A stretch of DNA of 64,000 bases from CAZWRV01 sp964636325 (lineage in GTDB: Bacteria; Verrucomicrobiota; Lentisphaeria; Victivallales; GWF2-50-93). Shown here in pieces: positions 1 to 7,704 of the stretch. Each line of letters starts with the position of its first letter. Position 1 is the stretch's first letter. The notes under the pieces were generated by a model that saw only the letters and a program-made list of their open reading frames with translations, was not told where the DNA came from and made no database searches. The stretch lies in contig CAZWRV010000024.1 in assembly GCA_964636325.1 (NCBI GenBank), forward strand, positions 1-64,000, in the 5' to 3' direction. The position numbers and the translations under genes are program-made.

Positions 1-3
1 GGG

Positions 4-142
4 CGAGTTTCATAGGAGTGCCGCTCTGGCGAGGAAATCCGCCAGTTCTGTCGGTCAGAAACTTGAAGTAGCGCAGGTATTCCTACCTGCGATGCCGCAG
101 ACAGGAATGTCTGCGTTACTTGAGGCAAGTTTCAGAGGAGTG
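4..142 (+). repeat. Two-hairpin intergenic repeat, copy 1
   Basis: A ~139-bp unit that recurs almost unchanged at 13533-13671, as a variant at 13653-13790, and on the minus strand at 51239-51356. Its 56-bp core (66-121) has an outer stem AAGTAG/TTACTT enclosing two perfect 8-bp hairpins: 72-91 (CGCAGGTA, loop TTCC, TACCTGCG) and 96-115 (CGCAGACA, loop GGAA, TGTCTGCG). The two loops are complementary, so the core could also fold as one long imperfect hairpin. An outer AAACTT/AAGTTT pair (59-64, 127-132) extends the stem. The unit precedes the gene at 216 and has the same orientation as that gene. Confidence 0.9.
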
Positions 143-215
143 TTTTCTTGAATTCTTCTCCGCAGAAGCTTAAGTTCCCGTCCACGAAAGCAGACAACAG
201 ATATGGAGGGCTCGC

Positions 216-1532
216 ATGAAAATACGTTCTTTTGTCCGAATACTGCCGCTTGCCGCAGTCCTTGCCTTCTCGGCTTCCGCCGCGCGTTCGGCGGACGAGG
301 GAGCGGATATCTCTCGTAAGGGTGTCGATCCAAAGGTGGCCGAACTGGTCAAGGCCGTCTCCGACTACCTGATCGGGCTCAGGAAGTTCAGCGTCGACAT
401 ATCCAGCGTAATGAGGATGACCGCGGAGGGGATGAAGCAGGAGTTCGTCTCGGACACGGCGCTGGCGGTGGAAAGGCCGCGGAAGGTCTCCATGGTGCTC
501 AAGAGCGGGATGATGGGCGCAAGCATCGTCTGCGACGGGGAGAGGGTGTTCACATACCTTCCGTCGCTGGGTAAATACACTGAGGAGAAGGCGCCCGAGA
601 GCATAGAAAGCCTGCCGCTCGGCATGGGCAACGAGGGAATCCCGATCGTCAAGTGCATCGCATCATCCGATCCCGCGAAGGAGATGATGGAGGGCGTCGT
701 CGCCGCGTCATACGCTGGAATTGAAAGGATAGGCGCCCTGGACTGCCACCACCTGAAGTTCGAGCAGCTCGACATCAACTGGGAGATGTGGGTGGACAGC
801 GGCACGAAGCCGCTCATCGTCAAGGTGGTTCCAGACCTGGGCAAGATGATGGACAGCCTCAAGGACACGCTCGGCGGCTCCGGCGACGGAGGCATGTTCA
901 AGAAGATGAAATACGACGCATCCATCGAACTTAAGAACTGGAAGACCGACGAGGATCTCCCCGAGGGCACTTTCAAGTTCTCCCCTCCGGCGGGCGCGCA
1001 GAAGTCCGAATCGTTCTTCGAGGCGGACAAGGGCGGCGGCAAGGGGGAGATGCAGGACATGCTCGGCAAGGCCGCCCCGGACTTCACGTTGGAAAAGCTG
1101 GGCGGGGCCCAGTTCAAGCTCTCCGACTGCAAGGGGAAGATCGTCGTCCTCGACTTCTGGGCGACCTGGTGCCCGCCCTGCAAGAAGTCACTGCCAGTCA
1201 TTATCAAGGCGTTGGAGCCATACAAGTCCAAGGGCGTGGTCTTCATGACGGTAAACCAGGGCGAGGACAAGGAGAAGGTCAAGGCCTTCCTCGAAAAGCA
1301 GAAGCTGGACTTCGACGTCGTCATCGACGCCGACTCCAAGATAAGCGACCTGTATGCGGTCGACTCGATCCCGCGCACCTTTCTTATCTCCGGCGACGGC
1401 ACAATACAGGCAATTCATGCCGGCTTTGTCTCGAATCTCGCGGACAAGCTCAGAAAGGATCTCGACAGGATGCTCGGCGGGGAGAAGCTCTTCGTCCCGA
1501 AGAACGGCGGCGCCGGCAATTCGGCAGAGTAA
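216..1532 (+). CDS. Secreted LolA/DUF2092-like domain fused to TlpA/ResA thioredoxin
   Basis: This 438-residue exported protein has a Sec signal peptide (residues 1-25, Ala-rich). Residues ~35-265 are a beta-rich domain resembling the LolA/LolB and DUF2092 fold. Residues ~285-420 are a TlpA/ResA-type thioredoxin domain with FWATWCPPCKK, active-site Cys319 and Cys322, and the cis-Pro loop SIPRTF. Thioredoxins of this family reduce or isomerise disulfides outside the cytoplasm. The beta domain probably binds a lipidic or hydrophobic ligand (inference). The ATG at 216 is fixed by GGAGGG at 205-210, five bases upstream. The gene stands alone between repeat copy 1 and the convergent P-type ATPase. 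Redox role is well supported; substrate unknown. Confidence 0.85.
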   Translation: MKIRSFVRILPLAAVLAFSASAARSADEGADISRKGVDPKVAELVKAVSDYLIGLRKFSVDISSVMRMTAEGMKQEFVSDTALAVERPRKVSMVLKSGMMGASIVCDGERVFTYLPSLGKYTEEKAPESIESLPLGMGNEGIPIVKCIASSDPAKEMMEGVVAASYAGIERIGALDCHHLKFEQLDINWEMWVDSGTKPLIVKVVPDLGKMMDSLKDTLGGSGDGGMFKKMKYDASIELKNWKTDEDLPEGTFKFSPPAGAQKSESFFEADKGGGKGEMQDMLGKAAPDFTLEKLGGAQFKLSDCKGKIVVLDFWATWCPPCKKSLPVIIKALEPYKSKGVVFMTVNQGEDKEKVKAFLEKQKLDFDVVIDADSKISDLYAVDSIPRTFLISGDGTIQAIHAGFVSNLADKLRKDLDRMLGGEKLFVPKNGGAGNSAE

Positions 1533-1539
1533 GAAGTTT

Positions 1540-1760
1540 AGCGTTATTAAATTCCAAAATCCCAAGCACCAAATTCACAATAAATCTCAATTCCAAACTT
1601 CAACATCCAAGCTTTGAATCGCGTCATTTGGAATTTGCGAGTCGGAATTTCAGGCATCCTGATCCGTGGGAGGAAGAGATGTGGTGAAATGCCGACCCCG
1701 GAAGGTATTTCAGTTCAGATTTCCGGCGCCACTCGCTGAAAAGATACAAGCGCATTTCAC
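1540..1760. repeat. Convergent intergenic spacer with AAATTCCAA-type repeat and inverted repeats
   Basis: This spacer lies between the convergent stops at 1532 and 1805. Positions 1546-1650 are AT-rich and repeat variants of AAATTCCAA; its inverse, TTTGGAATTTG, closes the stretch at ~1628. Similar strings are common as intergenic filler in PVC and metagenomic genomes (recollection). 1684-1692 (GTGAAATGC) and 1752-1760 (GCATTTCAC) form a 9-bp perfect inverted repeat enclosing smaller hairpins. It may act as a bidirectional terminator, but there is no long T-run. No coding potential is seen. Confidence 0.5.
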
Positions 1761-1804
1761 ATGGCTTCAGGCCACTTCATGGGGCGGGTCAGGAAATCTG
1801 AGAC

Positions 1805-4390
1805 TCACCCGTCGAGGGTGGATTCGAAGAGGGCGGCGATGTGCCTCCTCCTGCTGTTGACGTATTTGACGATCTCGAACCAGAATATGCTGAACAGGCC
1901 GGCGGCCACGCAGATCGCCACGTCGTTCAAGTGCAGCGGCTTGAACTTGAACATGGCGCGCAGGAAGCTGCTGTTGAGGACGATGGCGAGAAAGCCTGTG
2001 GCCCCAATGATCACCCACCACTGCGCGGCGTTGGCGACCTTCATTATGCCGAAGATGGTCCTGTTCCATGAGCGGTTGGTCAGGATCAGGGCGAGGTTCG
2101 CGAAGATGAGCGTGGTGAATCCCAGGGCCCGGGCCTCGGGGGAGGCGCCCTTCTCCTTGCCGAGGAACTCCAGGGACAGCCAGTAGACTGCGAGGACGAT
2201 GAGGAGCACGCTCAGCCCCTGGAGCACGCTGAGGAGGAACATGTGCATGCCGAAGAGCGACTCCTTCGGGTTCCTCGGGGGCCGGGTCATGACATCGTCC
2301 TCATCGGGTTCGGCCTCGAAGACGGTCGAGCATGCGGGATCTATTATCAGCTCCAGGAAGAGGATGTGGACGGGCATGAGGACCAGGGGCCAGCCGAGAA
2401 GGACTGGGATGAAGGACATCCCCGCGATAGGCACGTGCACGGCGATTATGTATGCGATCGCCTTCTTTATGTTGTCGTAGATGCGCCTGCCGAGCCTGAC
2501 GGCCCGCACGATGGAGGTGAAATCGTCGTCCAGGAGGACCAGCGACGCCGATTCCCGCGCGACGTCGGTTCCGTGCGCGCCCATCGCGATTCCGATGTGC
2601 GCGGCCTTGAGGGCGGGGGCGTCGTTGACTCCGTCGCCGGTCATGGCGACTATCTCATGGTTAGCCTTGAGGGCGTTGACGATCCGGTGCTTGTGCTCGG
2701 GGACCGCCCTGGCGAATATGTTGACCACCTTGATCCTTTCCTTGAGATCGGCGTCGGACATCTTTTCGAGCTCGGGGCCGGTGATGTATAATTCGTTGGG
2801 TATCAGGCCTATCTGCCTTGCGATGTTCTGTGCGGTGGCGGGATAGTCGCCGGTTATCATTATGACCCTGACGCCGGCGTTGTAGCATTCCTTCATGGCC
2901 GCCGATACGGACGGGCGGACGGGATCCTCGAGGCCGATGAGTCCCATGAACTCGAACGGGAAGTCGTGCTGCTTCCCGGGCAGCTTCTCGTCGATCTTGA
3001 AGTTGGCCCTGGCGACTCCCAGTACCCGCAGCCCCTGTCCGGCCATCTCCGCGATCCTGGGGCGCAGGGCGTCCAGTTCCGCGGGCGTGAAGTGGCAGAG
3101 GTCGGCTATCGCCTCGGGAGCGCCCTTGGCGGCGATGGTGTAGTCGATGCCGTCCATTGACTTCCAGACGTTCGAAAGCGAGAGGAGCTCCCTGGAAAGG
3201 GGGTATTCCTTGACCAGCGACCAGTTGCCGTGGATGTGCTCGGTGCTGGCCAGGCAGAGCTCGCCGAGGCGGTGTATGGCCTTCTCCATCGGGTCGAACG
3301 GGTCGCGCTGGCTGGACAGGATGCTGAACTCCACGAGGCAGTGGAAAGCCTCGGGCAGGCTGTCCTTCTTGGAATCCTTTCCGATGTCGTGGAATTCGCC
3401 GTGGGCGAACAGCTTCGATACGGTCATGATGTTCTGCGTCAGAGTGCCCGTCTTGTCGACGCATAGGACCGTGGCGGCGCCGAGCGTCTCGACCGCCGGC
3501 ATCTTCCTGGTGAGGACGCGGCTCTTCGATATCCTCCATGCGCCCATGGCGAGGAAGATTGTTAGGACGACGGGGAACTCCTCCGGGAGCGTGGCCATCG
3601 CGAGGGTGATGCCCGCGAGGAATCCGTCCAGCCAGTTCGAGCGGGTGAGTCCGTAGGTTACGGCGACGGCGGCGCAGAGGGTCAGGCCGACGACCGCCAG
3701 TTTTTTGACCATTTCCCCTGTCTCAGCCTGGAGGCGCGTCTTCTCGTCATCTATGGACTGCAGCGACTTGCCGATGCGGCCGAGTTCGGTGCCTATTCCG
3801 GTCTTAATAACCTTCGCCACGCCGTTGCCCTGGACGGCCACGGTTCCGGAATAGATGAACGGCATGTCGTCGCCGCCGGGCGCCCTGATGAATTCCCCGC
3901 CGTCCCCGGCCATCTTGCGCACGGGGACCGACTCGCCTGTGAGGAGCGATTCGTTCACGAGGAGGTTGGTGGAGTCGAGCAGTTCGGCGTCGGCGGGGAT
4001 GCGGTCACCCTCGTGGACGACGATTATGTCGCCGACCACCACCTCGCGGCCGGCGATCCTCCTCTCCTCCCCGTCACGTATCACAAGCGCGCGCGGGCTC
4101 GACATGTCGCGCAGGGCCTCCAGCGCCCTTTCCGTCTTCCTCTCCTGGTAGAAGGTGATGCCCATGACCACGAAGACGAATCCGATGAGCATCATCGCCT
4201 CCTCGGTGCTGCCGAGCGCCAGGTAGATGGCGCCGCAGGCCACAAGCAGGATGAACATCGGCTCCCTGATTACGTCGGCCGCGATGGAGAAGGCGCTCTT
4301 CCTTTTCGCGGAGGGCAGCTCGTTGTAGCCGTCGGTCTTCAGCTTGAGCTGGGCCTCGGCCTCCGTGAGCCCTATGCTCTTGAAATCCAT
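1805..4390 (-). CDS. P-type cation-transporting ATPase, type II (Ca2+-ATPase-like)
   Basis: An 861-residue membrane pump predicted to export a cation, probably Ca2+, using ATP. Visible family features: N-terminal cation-ATPase domain (~1-60), actuator motif LTGES, M4 motif PEEFP (PEGLP in SERCA), phosphorylation motif DKTGTLTQN with Asp312, hinge motif TGDGVNDAPAL, and six C-terminal helices. M6 reads LFLELIIDPACS, where canonical Ca2+ pumps have an Asn-containing motif, so ion specificity is uncertain. The ATG at 4390 is preferred over 4396 because AAGGA ends six bases before it. Start and rtcB stop are nearly contiguous (4390 versus 4393), indicating translational coupling. A longer in-frame reading upstream only shadows rtcB. 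Confidence 0.9.
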   Translation of the reverse strand: MDFKSIGLTEAEAQLKLKTDGYNELPSAKRKSAFSIAADVIREPMFILLVACGAIYLALGSTEEAMMLIGFVFVVMGITFYQERKTERALEALRDMSSPRALVIRDGEERRIAGREVVVGDIIVVHEGDRIPADAELLDSTNLLVNESLLTGESVPVRKMAGDGGEFIRAPGGDDMPFIYSGTVAVQGNGVAKVIKTGIGTELGRIGKSLQSIDDEKTRLQAETGEMVKKLAVVGLTLCAAVAVTYGLTRSNWLDGFLAGITLAMATLPEEFPVVLTIFLAMGAWRISKSRVLTRKMPAVETLGAATVLCVDKTGTLTQNIMTVSKLFAHGEFHDIGKDSKKDSLPEAFHCLVEFSILSSQRDPFDPMEKAIHRLGELCLASTEHIHGNWSLVKEYPLSRELLSLSNVWKSMDGIDYTIAAKGAPEAIADLCHFTPAELDALRPRIAEMAGQGLRVLGVARANFKIDEKLPGKQHDFPFEFMGLIGLEDPVRPSVSAAMKECYNAGVRVIMITGDYPATAQNIARQIGLIPNELYITGPELEKMSDADLKERIKVVNIFARAVPEHKHRIVNALKANHEIVAMTGDGVNDAPALKAAHIGIAMGAHGTDVARESASLVLLDDDFTSIVRAVRLGRRIYDNIKKAIAYIIAVHVPIAGMSFIPVLLGWPLVLMPVHILFLELIIDPACSTVFEAEPDEDDVMTRPPRNPKESLFGMHMFLLSVLQGLSVLLIVLAVYWLSLEFLGKEKGASPEARALGFTTLIFANLALILTNRSWNRTIFGIMKVANAAQWWVIIGATGFLAIVLNSSFLRAMFKFKPLHLNDVAICVAAGLFSIFWFEIVKYVNSRRRHIAALFESTLDG

Positions 4391-4392
4391 TT

Positions 4393-5598
4393 TCATCCTT
4401 TTATGACTCCTATCGGCGTCAGTCTGACTTCGGGCGCTACGAGGTCGAGTTCGGCCCGTATGACGGTGTCGATGTCCTTGTATGCGGCCGGAGCCTCGCT
4501 GAGGTCGGCCATGCCGCCCTTCTTTCCCCGGCCGGTTCTTCCCCATCTGTCGTAGACGATCCCTTCCATGGCCCTGTCGCATGCTTCGATTGAAAGCCTG
4601 CGGCAGGCCTCGCTGCGGCCGAGTGCCCTTCCTGCGCCGTGCGAGCAAGACGTGAAGGACATGGGGTTGCCGAGGCCCTTGACGATGTATGACGCAGTTC
4701 CCATGCTTCCGGGGATTATGCCGGTTTCGCCCTCCTTCGCCGAGGTCGCGCCCTTCCTGTGGACCCAGAGGTCGAGGCCGAGATGCCTTTCGAGCGCCGC
4801 ATAGTTGTGGTGGATGTTGATCTCTCCGAGGAATGCGGCCTCCGGGAAGGCTGCGGAGAACTCCTCCTTCAGGACATGCATCATCCTGCGCCTGTTTTCA
4901 AGTGCGTATTCGAGGGCGAACTCCATGTCGCGGACGTATTCCCGCCCTTCATCTGAGTCGGCAGGGAAGTAGGCGAGATCCTTGGATGGCACAAAAAGTT
5001 TCTTTCTGCCGTCGAAGTCCACGGCGCGCCTGTGGTGGAAGGACGCGATCCTATATCCGAGGTTGCGCGAGCCGGAATGTAGCATCAGCCATGCCGAGCC
5101 GTCCTCGCCGCGCTGGATTTCGATGAAGTGGTTGCCTCCTCCGAGTGTTCCGAGGTTCTTTAGTGCAAGCTCCCAGGTCCGGCTGTCGAGCCATCCAGGA
5201 ACCGAGCGCAGAAGCCCTTTGAACCTTTCGAAGCCTTCCCAGTCCTGCCCGGAACTGTGCGAGTTCCCCTCTCCGACGGGTATCCGCGCCTTGACACGTT
5301 CAAGGATTCTGCGGATGTCCTTCATCCCTCCGAGCCTATCCGCCGGAAGATCCGTCCTCACCGAGACCATGCCGCAGCCGATGTCCACCCCCACCGCGTT
5401 GGGGATGACCGCGTCCGCGCAGGCGACTACTCCGCCGATGGGCATGCCGTATCCGACATGGCAGTCCGGCATCAGCGCCACGTGGCCAAAGACCGCAGGA
5501 TGGTTTGCGAGATTCGCAGCCTGTTTTAGCGCCTCTGGCTCCACCTCCTTGCACCAGGAGAGCACGGGCACCCTGTTTGAATTGTCAGTCCATTCCAT
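4393..5598 (-). CDS. rtcB: RtcB-family RNA ligase
   Basis: 401 residues, matching the shorter bacterial RtcB class. RtcB joins RNA 3'-phosphate or 2',3'-cyclic phosphate ends to 5'-OH ends through a GMP-His intermediate and uses Mn2+. Visible motifs in order: MPDCHVGYGMPIGGV, VGVDIGCGM (Mn-binding Cys), GTLGGGNHFIE, a conserved HHNYA, HRKGATSA, GSMGTASYIV, SCSHGAGR with the guanylylated His320, and AYKDID near the end. It is the first gene of a minus-strand pair whose second gene is a P-type ATPase. It is divergent from the DUF434 gene at 5767. Bacterial RtcB usually acts in RNA repair or stress; no archease or RtcR gene is present in this window. Confidence 0.95.
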   Translation of the reverse strand: MEWTDNSNRVPVLSWCKEVEPEALKQAANLANHPAVFGHVALMPDCHVGYGMPIGGVVACADAVIPNAVGVDIGCGMVSVRTDLPADRLGGMKDIRRILERVKARIPVGEGNSHSSGQDWEGFERFKGLLRSVPGWLDSRTWELALKNLGTLGGGNHFIEIQRGEDGSAWLMLHSGSRNLGYRIASFHHRRAVDFDGRKKLFVPSKDLAYFPADSDEGREYVRDMEFALEYALENRRRMMHVLKEEFSAAFPEAAFLGEINIHHNYAALERHLGLDLWVHRKGATSAKEGETGIIPGSMGTASYIVKGLGNPMSFTSCSHGAGRALGRSEACRRLSIEACDRAMEGIVYDRWGRTGRGKKGGMADLSEAPAAYKDIDTVIRAELDLVAPEVRLTPIGVIKG

Positions 5599-5766
5599 AG
5601 GTTCACAGCATCCAAGTTCGAAATTAGCGGAGCTGAATATATATTCCTTTTAAACCTTATGAAAGACGTGGCCCCGCCAAACTGCACCATTTTCTTGAGG
5701 CGGTTGGGAAAATATGTTTTTATCGGATTTCGTGCTTTTTTTAATCAATGAAAACAGGTGCGGCTT
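5599..5766. promoter_or_regulatory. Divergent promoter region between rtcB and the DUF434 gene
   Basis: The ~165-bp spacer separates two divergent starts and is clearly more AT-rich than its flanks. ATATATATTC at ~5635-5645 could serve as a -10 region for rtcB on the minus strand. TTGAGG at ~5695 followed by an AT-rich stretch could serve the plus strand. Neither promoter is close to consensus. The ribosome binding site for the DUF434 gene is probably AGGTG at 5756-5760. Confidence 0.35.
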
Positions 5767-6480
5767 ATGCCATGCGTGATGCACCACCGGGGCAGAAACC
5801 CCAAGGACGGAAGATATTTCTCGGACGAGGCGCTTCTGCGGCTGAGGGACTGCGTATCGGACTACTGCTGGCTGCTTTCCAAGGGGTATCCGTCAAAGGC
5901 GGCCTTGAAGCTCTGCGGCGACCGTTACCGGCTCTCCGCGAGGCAGCTTGCCGCGGTCGAACGGTCCTCGTGCTCGCAGGGCGAGGCGGAAGCCAGGCGG
6001 AGGAAATGCGTCCCGTCCGATTCAGTCAGGGGCGAGGAAATCCTTGTTGACGGCTTCAACATGCTCATCACGGTCGAGGCGGCCCTTTCCGGAGGCGTGC
6101 TCCTGAGGTGCAGGGACGGCACCATACGCGACATCGCCAGCATCCACGGGACATACAGGTGCGTCGAGGAGACCCGGCGGGCACTCGAGCTCGTCTTCTC
6201 CGAGCTCATGGATTGCGGGGCATCCCATGCGCGGATACTCCTCGACTCGCCGGTCTCGAACAGCGGCCGCCTCAAGAGCTTCATCAACGGGCAGTTCGCA
6301 GGAATATCGGGATTCTTCGACGTCCGGCTCGAGGCTAATCCCGACAAGCTCCTTGCCGCGTCGGACAACATTGTGGCAAGTTCCGACAGCTGGATCCTTG
6401 ACAGATGCCGCCGCTGGCTTAATCTTACGGAACGGATATTGGAGCGGACTCTTCTGGCGGCGGAAGTTATAGAGATTTGA
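5767..6480 (+). CDS. DUF434/DUF5616 protein, putative PIN-like RNA-acting protein
   Basis: 237 residues. Residues 7-70 match DUF434 (HHRGRNPKD, then GDRYRLSARQ), a family best known from archaea (COG2454). Residues ~88-225 match its usual partner region: EEILVDGFNMLITVEAALSG, CRDGTIRD, ILLDSP, ASSDSWILD. The spaced acidic residues (Asp95, Asp118, Asp160, Asp207, Asp212) and the strand-DGFN opening resemble a NYN/PIN-type nuclease active site; that likeness is my inference, not an established activity. GTG 5758 and ATG 5779 are alternative starts. ATG 5767 has AGGTG six bases upstream. It diverges from rtcB and is followed by an exonuclease gene. Confidence 0.8.
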   Translation: MPCVMHHRGRNPKDGRYFSDEALLRLRDCVSDYCWLLSKGYPSKAALKLCGDRYRLSARQLAAVERSSCSQGEAEARRRKCVPSDSVRGEEILVDGFNMLITVEAALSGGVLLRCRDGTIRDIASIHGTYRCVEETRRALELVFSELMDCGASHARILLDSPVSNSGRLKSFINGQFAGISGFFDVRLEANPDKLLAASDNIVASSDSWILDRCRRWLNLTERILERTLLAAEVIEI

Positions 6481-6534
6481 TGATGTCGGAATTCGCGGGT
6501 CGCGAGTCCAATTCCGGTTTATTATGTATTTAGG

Positions 6535-6575
6535 GTATGAATTCAGCAAACTGCGCCCTTTTGCTGAATTCATAC
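6535..6575 (+). promoter_or_regulatory. 16-bp perfect inverted repeat before the exonuclease gene
   Basis: GTATGAATTCAGCAAA (6535-6550) and its exact complement (6560-6575) are separated by nine bases. The right arm ends five bases before the Shine-Dalgarno GAGGAGAG (6581-6588). There is no T-run, so a simple terminator is unlikely. It could be an mRNA-stabilising hairpin, a translational control element, or an operator. Confidence 0.6.
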
Positions 6576-6592
6576 TTAATGAGGAGAGCACC

Positions 6593-7555
6593 ATGCCGCA
6601 GCCTCTGATCCTGGTGGACGCATATTCGCAGATATACAGGGGGTTCTACGCCATCCCCGGACTGGCGAATTCCAAGGGCGAACCGACCAACGCAGTCTTC
6701 GCGGTCGCCAAGCTGCTGATCTCCCTGGAGAAGGACTTCCCGGCCGAGTTCGGCGCCTTCGTATATGATCTCGGGCGTCCGGCGCACAGGCTGGAGATTG
6801 CTCCCCAGTACAAGGCGACGCGGCCGCCGATGCCCGAGGACCTCAAGGCGCAGCTTCCCGGAATCAGGCGCCTTGTGGCCGCGTTCGGATGGCCGATCAT
6901 GGAGAAGGACGGCTGGGAGGCCGACGACCTGATCGCCGGGTTCGCCGCGAAGTTCGCAGACCTGCAGGTCCGCATCGTGAGCTCGGACAAGGATCTCGCC
7001 CAGATCGTCGACGAAAGGGTGAACATGCTCGTGCCCGACAAGAAGTCCGGCGGCTTCATGCTCTGGAAGAGGGACCAGGTGCTCGAGAAGTTCGACGTCG
7101 CTCCGGAACAGATAATCGACTACCTCTCGATGACCGGCGACAGCTCAGACAACATCCCCGGCGTCGAGGGCGTGGGCCCGAAGACCGCCGCGAAGCTGCT
7201 GCACAAGTTCGGCTCCGTCGAGGCCATGCTGGCAAGGACGGCCGAGATAGACAATGAAAAGCTCAGGGACAAGATACAGGCATCGTCCGAATTTCTCATT
7301 AAGAACAAAAAAATGATTGCCTTTGTAACCGCGCTCCCCGAAAGCGCCTGGGAGGACATCTCGGCCCTGAAAAAGGCCGGACCGGACTGGAACGAGCTTG
7401 AAACAATCGCTTCCGAGCTTGAAATGAAGAGCCTCATGAAGGATATTTCTTCTCTAGCGAAGAGCCGTTCCGCCGCGGACACGGGCGATCTCTTCCAGCA
7501 GGAAGGCAAGAAGGAGCCTCCGAAGGTGGAGTATTATACGCCCGACCTCTTTTGA
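6593..7555 (+). CDS. Stand-alone 5'-3' exonuclease (Pol I N-terminal type)
   Basis: 320 residues of a FEN/53EXO-type flap nuclease without a polymerase domain. It would remove 5' flaps or RNA primers using two metal ions. Acidic ligands are visible: Asp9 in LILVDA, Glu109-Ala-Asp-Asp112 in GWEADDLI, Asp132 and Asp134 in SSDKDLAQIV, Asp183 and Asp186 in TGDSSDNIPG. The helix-three-turn-helix DNA-binding motif VEGVGPKTAAKLL spans 191-203. The start at 6593 is set by GGAGAG at 6583-6588; a reading frame opening at 6524 runs through the inverted repeat and is rejected. Many bacteria carry such a second copy besides PolA, so it need not be the main primer-removal enzyme. Confidence 0.93.
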   Translation: MPQPLILVDAYSQIYRGFYAIPGLANSKGEPTNAVFAVAKLLISLEKDFPAEFGAFVYDLGRPAHRLEIAPQYKATRPPMPEDLKAQLPGIRRLVAAFGWPIMEKDGWEADDLIAGFAAKFADLQVRIVSSDKDLAQIVDERVNMLVPDKKSGGFMLWKRDQVLEKFDVAPEQIIDYLSMTGDSSDNIPGVEGVGPKTAAKLLHKFGSVEAMLARTAEIDNEKLRDKIQASSEFLIKNKKMIAFVTALPESAWEDISALKKAGPDWNELETIASELEMKSLMKDISSLAKSRSAADTGDLFQQEGKKEPPKVEYYTPDLF

Positions 7556-7586
7556 GACGGGCGGAGTCCTGTTGTCGCGCAAATTG

Positions 7587-7640
7587 TGGAGGGTTTTGCT
7601 TGTCAAAACCACGCTCGGCTCCGACGAGCGTCGCCCTCCA
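7587..7640. repeat. Three-way-junction intergenic element
   Basis: An outer stem TGGAGGG (7587-7593)/CCCTCCA (7634-7640) encloses hairpin GGTTTTG/CAAAACC (7592-7598, 7604-7610) and hairpin ACGCTCG/CGAGCGT (7611-7617, 7625-7631). It shares the string AATTGTGGAGGGTT with the MITE-like element at 37795, suggesting related origin. It lies between the exonuclease stop and the kinase start and has the same two-hairpin plan as the other repeats here. Confidence 0.6.
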
Positions 7641-7704
7641 TGGCCGTTACTGCGGAAAATGCAGGAGCGACCATAAATCAAGGTATGTAAGGTCAAGGCC
7701 GTTT

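Noticed and set aside
1805..4648. P-type ATPase starting 86 codons earlier, inside rtcB
   Set aside because: The extra N-terminal part is rtcB read in another frame (Arg/Gly/His-rich). ATG 4390 with a good ribosome binding site gives the expected family length.
7552..7704. Cys/Arg-rich N-terminal extension of the FHA-kinase
   Set aside because: It is the translation of a structured intergenic repeat; the FHA domain starts shortly after ATG 7705.
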